Shown here one piece after another: positions 35,363 to 45,511 of a stretch of DNA of 64,000 nucleotides. The stretch covers positions 62,001-126,000 of the forward strand of contig CP087221.1 of NCBI GenBank assembly GCA_020912385.1, read 5' to 3'. Numbering within the stretch: the stretch's first letter is position 1; every line of letters starts with the position of its first letter. This DNA is from Neofusicoccum parvum (Eukaryota; Ascomycota; Dothideomycetes; Botryosphaeriales; Botryosphaeriaceae). Made by a program: the position numbers and the translations under genes. The notes beneath the pieces are model-generated. The model did not search any database and was not told the origin of the DNA. It was given only the letters and a program-made list of their open reading frames with translations.

Positions 35363-36683
35363 ATGGCTTCCTCGCTAGCCATGCGGCGCGCGTCGCCGCT
35401 CGTCTCGTCCGTCCGTGGCGCGTCACGACGTGCTGGTTACCAATCCCTCTCAACGACGACCGCCGCCGCCGCTTGCACACCGTCCTCCTCGCTATCGCGG
35501 ATACCACGACCGTCGTCACCAAGGATACTGGGACAATGCGCTGCTGTGGGTGGGACCAAGGCGTTCGGTACCGCGGCGCCGCGGCAGGCAGAGGTCCCGG
35601 CGAACATGAAGAGGATGATGGCGGACATGCAGAAGAGGAGGGCGATGCCGAGCATAAAGACCATGACGATGCAGAACATGGATGAGCTGCCCAATGATGT
35701 CGGGTTGCTGCCTGGTAAGACTTGTGCGCAATTGAGGTGTGGTTTTGGATTGGAGAGAGAGGTCGGAGGATGCAGATGGGGCATTGAGGGCTGACTTTTT
35801 GCGCGATTGCAGAGACGCTTGTCAGGCCGACGGGGCAGAACCTGCCGAGTTTTCTCTCAGAGCCGAGGCTGAGGTTCAAGCTTGAGAAGACGTGGGTGGT
35901 GACGCGGTTTAAGGATTTGGTGAGGTAGGTCAGCCCCCCACCGGCTGCTGAGGCGTGGCCGAGGTTGCGCATGTCGCGTGGGTCAATTTTCGTGACGCTG
36001 ATGATGGCTGTTCCTCGCCAGCCGCCTCGTGTACAAGTGGACGACGGTGAAAAAGCCTCGTCCGGTGATCAACAGGCGCGGCATCCCCAAGCTCGCGCTC
36101 CAGTTGCACAAGGACATGTACACCGCATTCGCCTAGTAAGAAGCCATTCCCCCGTTCCGGTGTGCCTCCACCCGCGGTGCACACGTCCTAGCGTGGTCGC
36201 TAACTTCCTCGCAGCGGCGACGTGGAACACCTCTCTCGCATCTGCACCGACGGCATATTCAGCTCCTTCCGCTCGCGCATCAACGCCCGCAACCCCAACG
36301 AGCGGCTCTTCTGGACTCGCTTGTCGTCGTCACGCGCGCGCATCGTCTCGGATAGAGCGACCAGCATTCCCGTACCCGGCGTCAGCACCAAGGAGAGGCC
36401 ATGCTACATCCGACAGATCGTCTTCCGCATCAAATCGCGGCAGGCATTGGTGAAGGGGTACCTGAGGAAGGGCAGGAACGGGACGGAGAAGCTGCTGGAT
36501 GCGGCGGGTGCAGAGCTGCCGGTGGACGAGACCGGCGAGGTCACAGCGGAGCGCATGCAGCAGGAGAGCAGGGACGTGGCGGAGTACTTTGTGCTGCAAA
36601 AGCGGATGTGGATGGGAAAGGAGGAGAACTGGTTTGTGTGGGGCCTGGTGGACGAGACAAGCGTAGACAGCCTGGGGGTGTAG
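35363..36683 (+). CDS. Mitochondrial Mba1/mL45-like (Tim44-like domain) protein
   Basis: Four exons: 35363-35714, 35813-35924, 36022-36135 and 36215-36683 (348 aa). Introns of 98, 97 and 79 nt have GTAAGA, GTAGGT and GTAAGA donors and CAG acceptors. The N terminus (MASSLAMRRASPLVSSVRGA) is Arg/Ser-rich without acidic residues, typical of a matrix-targeting sequence. After splicing the body reads ETLVRPTGQNLPSF, RLVYKWTTVKKPRPV, LHKDMYTAFAYGDVEHLSRI and CYIRQIVFRIKSRQALVKG. That is the Tim44-like fold of Mba1 in yeast and mL45 in animals, which couples mitochondrial ribosomes to membrane insertion. The family call rests on these motifs. Whether it is a ribosomal subunit or a ribosome receptor here is not clear. 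Confidence 0.85.
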
Positions 36684-37554
36684 TTTGGCGGGCTCTCATT
36701 GGGCGGGCCCGCACGCGGGGAGCGCGAGGGTGTCGCGGCGGGACGGGACGGACTGTATGCATACACTGTAAATGTACCAGGATGGCACGAAGGTAGAAGG
36801 CAGCGCAGCCAGCAACGCGGCGGAGGGTGTTCCGGCGCGGAGCGGGCGGCGAGGGAGCGATTGGGCGGCGGTGCCTGGACCCTGGCGCTAAGCCCTACAC
36901 GTGCGCGCAGAAATCCGGGGAAGGACGGCGCCGCGGCTCCAAGCGCAAGCGCGTCCAGACTTCCCCTCTCTGCGAGCGACACCTCTCACCCGCCGCAAGC
37001 CTCGTGCCTCGTGCCTCGTGCCTCGCGCCTCGCGCTGTGCCCCGTGTCTCGTGCCTCCAGCCCGCACCGCCCGCGCGAGACTCGCCTGCTCCACCGGCCG
37101 CCGGATCGCACGGTTCCTTCGTGCCCGCCCTCCCTTTTCTCCTGCTCCCCCCACCTTCCTTGCTAGCGGCGGCGGCGCCCTGTCGTCATGCCTTGAACGC
37201 GTGCGCGCAAGAAAAAAAACAGGGTCCCGTCTCTCCTTCCACCGCACTGCGTGTCCTCCTTGCCCACGCCCACACAGTCTCTGAGCCCTTTTCGCTTTCG
37301 CCCAACGCCCTCGCTTCTCAATGACGCGTGGACACTCTTCTCCAACCACCCCGCGAGCGCACCCCGCAGTCCGCTAGCTTCGAGCCTGTGCCAGCTGTGT
37401 CCTGCATCAGACCCAACCACCCCGTCCTGTATTCCCATCGTTTGCGCCGCCCGTCCTGCGCATCCATTGCGCCGCCAGCACCGCAGCCGCCCAACCGCAC
37501 CGCACACACGCCCCGGCATCCGGCGGAACACCCGCCCAGCCCAGCTCCACATAC
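36684..37554. other. GC-rich intergenic region with a heptanucleotide repeat
   Basis: Holds a short tandem array of CCTCGTG/CCTCGCG units near 37003-37040 and pyrimidine-rich sequence before the EOS1 start. No supported gene. Confidence 0.45.
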
Positions 37555-39249
37555 ATGTCGTCGCCGTACGCGCCTCCGCCTGCCACGGCCCACCACCGCC
37601 CCCGTCCAGCCCGCCACCCGCTCGCCGCCTCAGCGCCCATCCAGCCCGTCGTCCCCTCCACGCCTCCGCCCTCGTACACGCCCAAGGACCCCTTCGCCCC
37701 GGACGACAGCCGCCACCCGCCCGCGCCCGCGCCCGCGCCCTCGCAGTACCACCTGCAGCAGGGCCCGCCCATGCAGCCGCTGACCGCCGCCCCCTCCTCC
37801 CGCCGCTCCTCCAGCGCCGCCGCCAACGCGGGGCTCCCGGCGTTCCAGCCGCCCGCGTCGTCGGCCGGCGCCCACCAGCACCAGCTGCACGCCCGCCGCC
37901 GCAGCAGCGCCGCCGCCCGCATCGCCGCCGCCTCGGCCTCGGCCTCGGCCCCGGACCTCGGCCGCACGCTCTCGCGGGAGGACCCGACCGGCGGCGGCGG
38001 CGGCGGCGGCGTCGACGCTCCCGGACCGGAGGGTGCCGGTGGCGGCGTGGGGGTGGCAGGCGGCGCGCAGACGGAGCCGCCGTCGTCGGCGCTGCACCCG
38101 CGCGTTGCGGTGCTGCTGGGCGTCAAGGAGAGCTTCCACGCGCCGCTGCTGCTGTGCCGCGGGCTGGCGACGGCGCCGGCCATCTGGTGGTTCGGGAGGT
38201 GCGTGGTGTTGGCGTGGCGGCTGGCGGTCAGCGCGGCGAGGGGCGCCGCCGAGAGGGATGTCGAGTGGGGGATTGGCGGGTGGAGGGGTGGTGGGAGCGG
38301 GGACGGGGTGAGGGGGGTCGCCGGGGGGTTGGTGGGGACGGAGGTGGCGTTGGCGGGGCTTTGGGTAAGTTTTTTTTCCCTTCGTTTTGTTGTTGGTTGG
38401 GGCTCTCTGGCCTGGAAGGGAGATGAAAGGAGACGGGGTTTGGTGGGAAGTTGAGGGAGTGGGGGGGAGGCTTTAAAGAAAGATAGAGAGGGTTTTTCTT
38501 TTCCTTTTTTTTTTTTACTAATTCGTGGTGTCGACGCACAGTGCACGGCTTCAGGATATCTCTCGTTCTACTTTGCGGACTGCCTCATGTCGAGATGGTA
38601 AGGAACCTTTTCATTCTACGGACGCTTTTTCAGTGCGCTGTTGCTGGGTTCGTTCAGGAGGTTTTTGAGTGGCAAGGCCAATGGGAAAAGGATGGTAGAC
38701 AAGGACATGCGAGATTCTGCGGGAATAAGAACGTCTTTATATGCTGGCACAACATAGTCAAGAAGCTTTTCAGCCTGACATGGCTGATCAATTTCCCAAC
38801 GCAGGCTCCTCAACTATACACCCTCCGCCACGCTCGTCCGCCTCTTCACCATCTCGGCCATCAACGTCTACACCACCTCGTGGTGGCTGCATCTGTCCGG
38901 TGCAAGCACGGATCCACGTCTCCTCCTCCCAGCTTGGATATGCATCGCCAGCGTAAGCTGTCCCTCCGGACCCTTCCACAACGCATAAATGCTGACCAAA
39001 AGGAACACACAGACCCTGACTATCCTCTACCACCTCGCCCACCGCCACGTCAACATCCGCCGCGAGACCCGCGCCGCTGTCCGCGCTTTCTGGGTGACCA
39101 GCACCATATCGCTATGGTTGCTGCTGCTTGAAAGCCACGTCGAGCGGGGCACGTGGAAGGTTGCGCCGCTGGTAGGCGTGTTCGAGAGGGTGGCGAAGGC
39201 GTGGAGAGATGCGAGGGTTGGAGGTGGTGGTGGTGGGGTGGAGCTGTGA
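37555..39249 (+). CDS. EOS1: EOS1-type ER membrane N-glycosylation protein
   Basis: Four exons: 37555-38364, 38542-38597, 38805-38952 and 39013-39249 (416 aa). Introns are 177, 207 and 60 nt; the second exon is only 56 nt. Residues 1-190 are Pro/Ala/Gly-rich and disordered. The membrane part follows: HPRVAVLLGVKESFHAPLL, then CTASGYLSFYFADCLMSRW joined to LLNYTPSATLVRLFTI and WWLHLSGASTDPRLLLPAW. It ends TLTILYHLAHRHVNIRRET and a further hydrophobic segment. This is the conserved core of fungal Eos1, an ER protein with several transmembrane segments needed for normal N-glycosylation and oxidative-stress tolerance in yeast. Unusually long first and second introns could be regulatory. Confidence 0.88.
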
Positions 39250-40236
39250 GGCTGGGACGTTATTCTTCTACGAGTGATTCATCATTTTTTCCCCTGCACG
39301 GGTGTTTGTGGTATCTGAGGCTCGGATTGCTGCGCGTGGCTTTCCTACTTTCGTTGTAGATGTGCTCTGCCCGTCTACACGCTGCGGTCTTGGTTATAGG
39401 TTCGGGTCGTAATGCGAAGGGGCAATCGGATGCGGGGCGGAGTGTGGGGATTCGATGCCTTCTCTCTATGCGTGTCGAGTTCTTCGCTTCTGGGCATGTT
39501 TTTTATAACAGTGATCACGCTGTGCGATGTCCGAAATGGGCGTTGCTATGAGATTGGTCAACGGGGATGAATTCCCAATTCAACTTTTTCCTCGTGCTGC
39601 GGAAGGCTGAAAGTCTAACCAAATGAGATTTCTGGAATTGTGTACCTGACATGTACTCAAAACAAGTAACACAGACGCGATTTTGAATGTTGCATAACAC
39701 AGGAAACCGTCATTATGAATACAATGCGGCTCCATTGCGCCGTAAATGTGCGCGCGACCCCTAAAACAAAAGACGAAGAAATGCTAAAGGGTGGATGCTC
39801 ACCTATAGACCTGCCCTTATCATTTACAATATCTTCCAAGCATGTATCTCACATCTTTCTTCACGTACGTTATTAATTCGTAGTCATCTTTGAAGTGCAC
39901 AACGCACTCAAACCCCTTCCATACCTGCTTCTCGTGCAGGCTGTGCATAAAAGCACAAGACTATGCTCTTAGTAAACGTTGATTGCATTCAGAAAGCACT
40001 GCATCAGCACGAGGGATAAAAAGTAGTCACCAGGGTGTCTTAGGCACGCACTCTGAGGTAGGTCTAAATGTGGACGCGTATCGATGCCCCGTTTGACGTT
40101 ATCTTTTTGACACAATGATGAATTCTACCCAATTTTTCCAGCCTTCCCAAACGCCCAGACGCCAAAGCCATGCAAAAGTGGGATCATGTCTCCGAAAGAA
40201 ATGAGAGTGATCCTTGAATCAAGACAGAACCGTCTC
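39250..40236. other. convergent intergenic region, no gene seen
   Basis: Lies between the 3' ends of EOS1 and LRP1. Base composition becomes AT-richer from 39540. No RNA gene was recognised. Confidence 0.45.
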
Positions 40237-41135
40237 TTATGCCTTGGACTTTCTCTTGCCCTTCCCCTTCTTCTTTTGTTGCTGCTCATCCCTCTTCGGT
40301 ATCGGTCCCTGCAGTAGTGCCTGGAAGGCAGCCTTGTGGCCGAGAGGCACATGGCCAGACTTCTTTTTCCGGGTTCCACTACTCTCTTCGCCTTCATCTC
40401 CTTCTTCGCCCTCCTCGAGCTCCTCGGCTTGGCCCTCAGCCTTATTCTGCTTCTTTCCCTTCTTTCCCTTCTTCTTGTCCTTCTTCGCCGACCCCTCGCC
40501 ATCCCACATGTCTGACGCCTTCGCGCGCCTCGATCTCTTCGTGTGCGGCTCCTCCGCCTCCGGGTCCTCCGCCTCCTCCTCCTCGCTCGACGACTCGGCC
40601 GACTCCTTGCTTCCGTCCGTCTCGTCGGCCTTGCGCTTCTTGGACAGCTGCTGGAGCTTCATGTGGGCCTGGGCGCGCTCCTTGGCCTGGCGGAGGGCGC
40701 GCTCCTTGTCGTACTGGTCGTTGCCGGCGAGCCCGGCCTTGATGAACCTGGTCGCGGCGGCCTTGTCGAGGGTCTGGTTGGGCTTCATGGGGGCATCCTC
40801 GACCTGCTTGATCTTCTGGAAGTACTGGCGCACGCGCACGAGCTCGGTGAAGACGGCGTGTTCCTTGGCTTTGACGCCGTTGAGGCTGAGGTATGCTGCG
40901 CGGGGACGGTCAGAACTGGGCTCTTGCATGCGGGAGGGAGGGAGCGCGACGCACAGAAGAGGATGGACTCTATGGCGTAGGTGACGAGGGTGTAGAGCTT
41001 CGCCTTGTCCAGCAGCGGCAGCTTGCTTGCGTGGGCGGACAGGGCGGTCTGGAGCAGCGGGCCCAGGGCCTCCTCCAGGTCGTCGATGTTGTCGGCCAGC
41101 GCCTCGACCTGCGGGTGCAGATCGGTGGTGTCCAT
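40237..41135 (-). CDS. LRP1: Nuclear exosome cofactor Lrp1/Rrp47 (C1D family)
   Basis: Exons 41135-40955 and 40895-40237 (279 aa). The 59-nt intron (donor GTGCGT, acceptor CGCAG) splits a Ser codon and gives YAIESILFSYLSLNGV. The Sas10/C1D domain fills the first 130 residues (VEALADNIDDLEEAL, LYTLVTYAIESILF, ELVRVRQYFQKIKQ, AATRFIKAGL). The C-terminal half alternates acidic and Lys-rich runs and ends KGKGKRKSKA, as in RNA-binding tails of this family. It partners Rrp6 in the nuclear exosome for 3' processing of rRNA, snRNA and snoRNA. It shares an upstream region with the divergent reductase gene at 41623. Confidence 0.9.
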
Positions 41136-41622
41136 GGTGGTTCCGCGGCGATGCAGAAAGTTGCGCGGCGCGTCGCGGCTCTGGCTTTGGCCTTGGCTTC
41201 CCCGAGAAATGTCGGCGGCGCGGAAAAACGCAGGCGGCCGAGCGCTTTTCATTGACGACATTGCGCCCGTCTGCCTGTCTCCACGTCCCGCGCTCTCTCC
41301 CGTGGCGACGCTGCCAATGCTGCCGCTGTACGCACAACCGACCTCGCTCTTGCCCTGAGCTGCACCCGCCTTCAAGCTGTCTCTCTTCGCCCTCACATAT
41401 CCGCTTCCGCGGCTGCGGCCGAGAATACCATGCCGCGCCCTAGCATGCCCCGCCGATAGCATCCAAGCCGGCCGGGTGGCCTTCGCGTTCTCTTTCTCCC
41501 ATAGTCCATCTTTCTCTACCCAATCGTCCGTCTCATCCGGCTGCAGTTGGCGCAGTCCCCGAAGACAATACCGCGGTCATCTACGAGCTCCCACACTTCC
41601 CCGCATCGACAGCTGCGCCGCC
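41136..41622. promoter_or_regulatory. Divergent promoter between LRP1 and the reductase gene
   Basis: 487 bp between opposing start codons. An open frame continues upstream of 41623 but its first codon at 41476 is GTG, not ATG, so I treat that part as leader. Confidence 0.5.
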
Positions 41623-42993
41623 ATGCTCCCCCACGCGCGACAATTCAGCCATTCGGCACAGCGCCAATCCGAGGAACACCTTGAGACAGATTACGACTCC
41701 AACCTAGGCGTTCCGCAACGTATCTACATACTCGGCACCGGCAGCGTCGGCAAACTCGTTGCCCATTCGCTGATGTGCATCCCGAGCCCTCCTCCAGTCA
41801 CACTGCTATTCCACAAGCCCTCTCTGATGGAAGAATGGCGCATATCTGGCCAGCGAATCCGTCTGACGACTGCGGGTATGACGGAAACAAAAACAGGATT
41901 CGATTGCGAGCTGGCTATGCCAAATCGGCGCGAGCATGGCCAAGAGATTGAGTACACCGACGACCCCGCGCGCTCATTCAACACAAAATTGAGGCATGCG
42001 AAAAGCGTAACCCCTGATGGTAGCAATTCTGCCCGTGGAATGGGTGCTGAAGCCACGGACCCGATCCATAACTTAATCATCACGACAAAGGCGCCCTCGA
42101 CAGTCGCCGCCATCTCAGCCATCAAGCATCGTTTGACGTCCTCGTCTACTATTTGCTTTCTCCAAAATGGCATGGGCGTCATCGACGAGGTGAACAAGGA
42201 GCTTTTCCCCGACGAGTCTACTCGCCCGACCTACATCCAGGGCATCATCAGCCACGGCGTGCACTCATCCGCCCCCTTCTCTGCGACGCACGCCGGTGTG
42301 GGCACCATCCAACTGGGTATACTACCGCGAGGTCCACTGTCGACGCAATCCGATGCCGACTCCTCCACCGGGGCTGAGTTCAGCAGCAGTTCTGGAGAGT
42401 TTTCGCGCGATTGGTGGGCTCCGTCAGCGCGATATCTACTTCGGACCCTGACGCGCTGCCCCGCGCTCTGTGCCATCGGCTTATCCCCGACGGATCTTCT
42501 CTGTGCACAGCTCGAGAAGCTTGCTGTGAACTGTCTTGTCAACCCCATGACGGCGCTACTCGACGTGCGCAACGGTGCGCTGCTGTACAACTTCCACCTA
42601 ACGCGCGTTATGCGCCTCCTGCTCTCCGAAATCAGTCTGGTCATCCGCTCTCTGCCCGAACTACAAGGGGTGCCCAATCTAGACTCCCGGTTTGCCACCT
42701 CGCGGCTGGAGACGCTGGCGGTGTCGGTGGCGGACAAGACAGGGGAGAACGTGAGTAGCATGCTGGCGGATGTGCGGCGTGGCTTGCAGACCGAAGTGGA
42801 CTATATCAACAACTATATAGTCAAGCGAGGCGATGAGGTGGGCGTCAGGTGTGTGATGAATTACATGGTTGTGTGTCTGGTGAACGGGAAGCAGATGATA
42901 ACGAAACGGGAGATTGACGAGGACATCACGATACTGGGCAAGGATGATCCAACCGGGTATTCGATCGGCGAAGGTGGCGGGCAAAGAAAGTAG
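41623..42993 (+). CDS. 2-dehydropantoate 2-reductase (PanE/ApbA) family protein
   Basis: Single exon, 456 residues, starting at ATG 41623 in good context (GCCGCCATGC). A Rossmann nucleotide-binding site lies near residues 34-43 (IYILGTGSVG). Next come NLIITTKAPSTVAAI and TICFLQNGMGVIDEV, then ISHGVHSSAPFSATHAGVG. The C-terminal helical domain contains EKLAVNCLVNPMTALLDVRNG, with the Lys, Asn and downstream residues typical of ketopantoate reductases. The enzyme reduces 2-dehydropantoate to pantoate with NADPH in pantothenate synthesis, but fungi have several paralogues and this one may act on another substrate. The first 20 residues (LPHARQFSHSAQRQ) could be a mitochondrial presequence. Confidence 0.87.
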   Translation: MLPHARQFSHSAQRQSEEHLETDYDSNLGVPQRIYILGTGSVGKLVAHSLMCIPSPPPVTLLFHKPSLMEEWRISGQRIRLTTAGMTETKTGFDCELAMPNRREHGQEIEYTDDPARSFNTKLRHAKSVTPDGSNSARGMGAEATDPIHNLIITTKAPSTVAAISAIKHRLTSSSTICFLQNGMGVIDEVNKELFPDESTRPTYIQGIISHGVHSSAPFSATHAGVGTIQLGILPRGPLSTQSDADSSTGAEFSSSSGEFSRDWWAPSARYLLRTLTRCPALCAIGLSPTDLLCAQLEKLAVNCLVNPMTALLDVRNGALLYNFHLTRVMRLLLSEISLVIRSLPELQGVPNLDSRFATSRLETLAVSVADKTGENVSSMLADVRRGLQTEVDYINNYIVKRGDEVGVRCVMNYMVVCLVNGKQMITKREIDEDITILGKDDPTGYSIGEGGGQRK

Positions 42994-43449
42994 ACGTGAT
43001 TCTAAGAAATAATTAACATGCTCAGTTGCAGCAAATAGTAGCTCTGTTCAATGATCCATTATAGCCAGACGTGCTCTATTGACAGTCTGAAAGAAAGCAC
43101 AACATCAACCATGCGCCAAGCATCCCGAAACGTACCTCAATAGACAGCCCCTCTCGGAACGAACAATCCAGCCTTTACTCTCACCTCCCGCCAGCCCTTC
43201 CACCTCAAAGCCCGTACCCCACACTCACCAAAAGCAGCGTCACCGAAGAAAGAAACGCCCATCGCCACAACGTAGACCTGTCACCTAATTCGCACCTCAA
43301 TAGCGAGCCCATATAAACCTCCCGCCCCCGGGCCTCCGAAACAAGATCCACCAAACAATCAATTCCCACAGTCGTTTCACGAACATACAAGTTCCACCTC
43401 GACCCACTCACTCACCCAAACCAATCTCCAATCCAACAAACCAGCACAA
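42994..43449. other. intergenic, no gene seen
   Basis: C-rich sequence with short CCACC and CACTC motifs approaching the possible exon at 43450. Confidence 0.4.
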
Positions 43450-43515
43450 ATGGCGCCCGGTCAGGAAAACTCCAACATCACCAGGCCCAAGTACTTCAAG
43501 TGCATCGCCATGTAA
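43450..43515 (+). other. Possible orphan first exon
   Basis: ATG opens MAPGQENSNITRPKYFKCIAM, then TAA. The stop overlaps a good splice donor (GCCATGTAAAGC), so this could be the first exon of a gene whose later exons are missing or diverged. No continuation was found downstream. The solo LTR at 43852 lies 337 bp away and would fall inside the first intron or behind the gene. Confidence 0.25.
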
Positions 43516-43851
43516 AGCCCCCCCGCACACCACCCAAAAAGGGCAAGCACCCAGGGAGGGCAGAGTTCTTTTCGAACCCCCAAACAAAACGGTCAATATC
43601 GATATGGGGGTTTCGCTCCTCTCCAGAGGAGGAAAGTGAAGGCAGCGTACGGAGTCCCCTAGCTCGGACGGCGCGCGGTCACTTTTCCTCCTGGTGTCAC
43701 TGCACGATAGGATGGCGCCTTTTTTTCTTCTCTCTTCTCTTCTGTCTCAATATGATCCCCTCGGCTCCCCCCTTTCGCACTTGGCTCTGCGGCTCTGCCG
43801 AAGGCAGGGAAGGGTATGAGGGAGGGAAGAGTGGCGTCGTTGTTTAGAAGA
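43516..43851. other. intergenic, no gene seen
   Basis: Flank up to the solo LTR. The 5-bp duplication GAAGA ends at 43851. Confidence 0.35.
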
Positions 43852-43999
43852 TGTTGGATATCACGTGTTTCAAGGTCTCCTTATATCACACCACATAGCT
43901 TAGCCACAATCACTCGTATAAGAGGCAAGCGGGTCACCCACCCTCTTCCTCTTCATGCCAATCATCAATGGATCATCGTTGTTCATCAACACTCCAACA
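43852..43999 (-). mobile_element. Solo LTR, copia-type, family A copy 2
   Basis: 148 bp, reverse complement of the element at 7022-7168 with few differences. It begins TGTTGGAT and ends CTCCAACA. A perfect 5-bp target duplication GAAGA flanks it at 43847-43851 and 44000-44004. No internal retrotransposon region is attached. Confidence 0.9.
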
Positions 44000-45511
44000 G
44001 AAGACTATAAAAAAAAAATAGGGTGGTTCCGTTTTCTTTGGGATCACTCGGAAAAAAAAAGACTTCAGATGCGTGCTGCGTGATCTGCGTGTACATCAAG
44101 GTGTTGAAATATCCTTCTTCGTGCGTGGTTTTTGAGGTAGTCGAAGATATTTTTCACGCCTGAATGGATGCTTCGACCTCTGATGTAGAAAGTATGCTTT
44201 GTTGTTGTGAAGGTCTTGCTATCGCGATCGCCCTCTCAGCACCACTCGACTCGCTTCAATCTAGCCTTGTAATTGTCTCGATGTGAGGCATCCATCGTAA
44301 TATCGACTTGATCTATTGCACGTCTACTATTCACTCGCTCAAGTATCACTGTAAACCACTCGAGGAAAAAGAAAACCACTGGCGGTTCAACCCGCATAAG
44401 TACTCGCTCGTTCGCTCGCATGCTTTCTTGCTTCGCATTTCGTTATCGTACAAGGATCTGTGCTACCATCTTTCGCCGACTCGCTTTTCCGCCTCTCTTG
44501 AACGGCGTGTTTGTGTAAACAAGCATAGTGCCGCTAAACCAAGAAAAAGAGCAGGCAGATTAACAGACGAAAAAACAACAGGAGGACCATCGTCCTCAGC
44601 GCGTAAACAATTCCGACAAAAGAAAACCCCGTCCCATTCCATCCCATCCCACGGCCCTGCCTCCGAACCCATCATCGTCTATTCCGTGGAGGCTCGCCGG
44701 TTCTTCCCTTATAATCCCTTCTTGCCCATCCTGTCGGTGCTAAACAAAATAAAACACAAAGTGAGCTCATCACAATCCCTCCGTTCCGCAGGAAATTGGT
44801 CCCTTCCCTTTCCTGCTGATATGATGCGTGGCGTTTCTCCCATATGCGGCTTTTGATAAAGCGCTTATCCCTTCCCCCTAACAGAAAATCCGACGGCACA
44901 TTGCTGGTCTCCAAAATAGAGACGCATTGCCGTGTGTATTACAATCGCTTACTATTGATGATGCTTCGCGCAAAGAGAAAGAGAAAAGACGAAGCGACTG
45001 TCTCTCGGATAGAGAGAACAGCAAGAACTGACCGTGACTCCTGCTGTAGAGCGAGCTTGAAAAAGCAGGAGGATCCGGATATGCGCGAAGAGAAAGGCCC
45101 GGTGGAAAACTGAAGATGCAAGTATGTATCCGTGTGTGCGCGCATTAAAAGGTCCGTATGATGTGATGCTGATGATGCAAAAGTAAAAAGATATCCTGTG
45201 TAGCGAAGGAAACCGGGCCTGCAGAAGAAGCGAAAAGCAATTGCGTTCGTCGAGGCTTTTATCGTCTATTCGCCGGGTCGTAGGTGCATTGGGTACGACG
45301 AGCAAAGGCGGAAAATCGAGCAGTAAGTGCAAGGAGCGCGACAAGAAACGACGACGAACTCGAGAAAAGCGCAGGAATCGTCAAAGAGCATTAAAACATT
45401 CCCATGGCAAGAAAAGCTGCCGAGCGCGCCATGAGACTAGGTTTCGTGAAAGGTTGCTGTTAGCCAAAAAAGATGGTTCGCGTGCAGAGAATAAAGAAGA
45501 AATCTCTTCTC
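44000..45511. other. 1.5-kb intergenic region, no gene seen
   Basis: Purine-rich from about 44930. Short open frames have no protein-like features. The right end holds the 3' UTR of SEC2. Confidence 0.45.

Noticed and set aside
37407..38546. 379-codon minus-strand frame
   Set aside because: Antisense shadow of EOS1 exon 1; low-complexity Pro/Ala/Arg sequence.
43852..43999. Possible inverted-repeat partner of a DNA transposon spanning 7-44 kb
   Set aside because: Each copy has its own different 5-bp duplication, so they are independent solo LTRs and not the two ends of one element.
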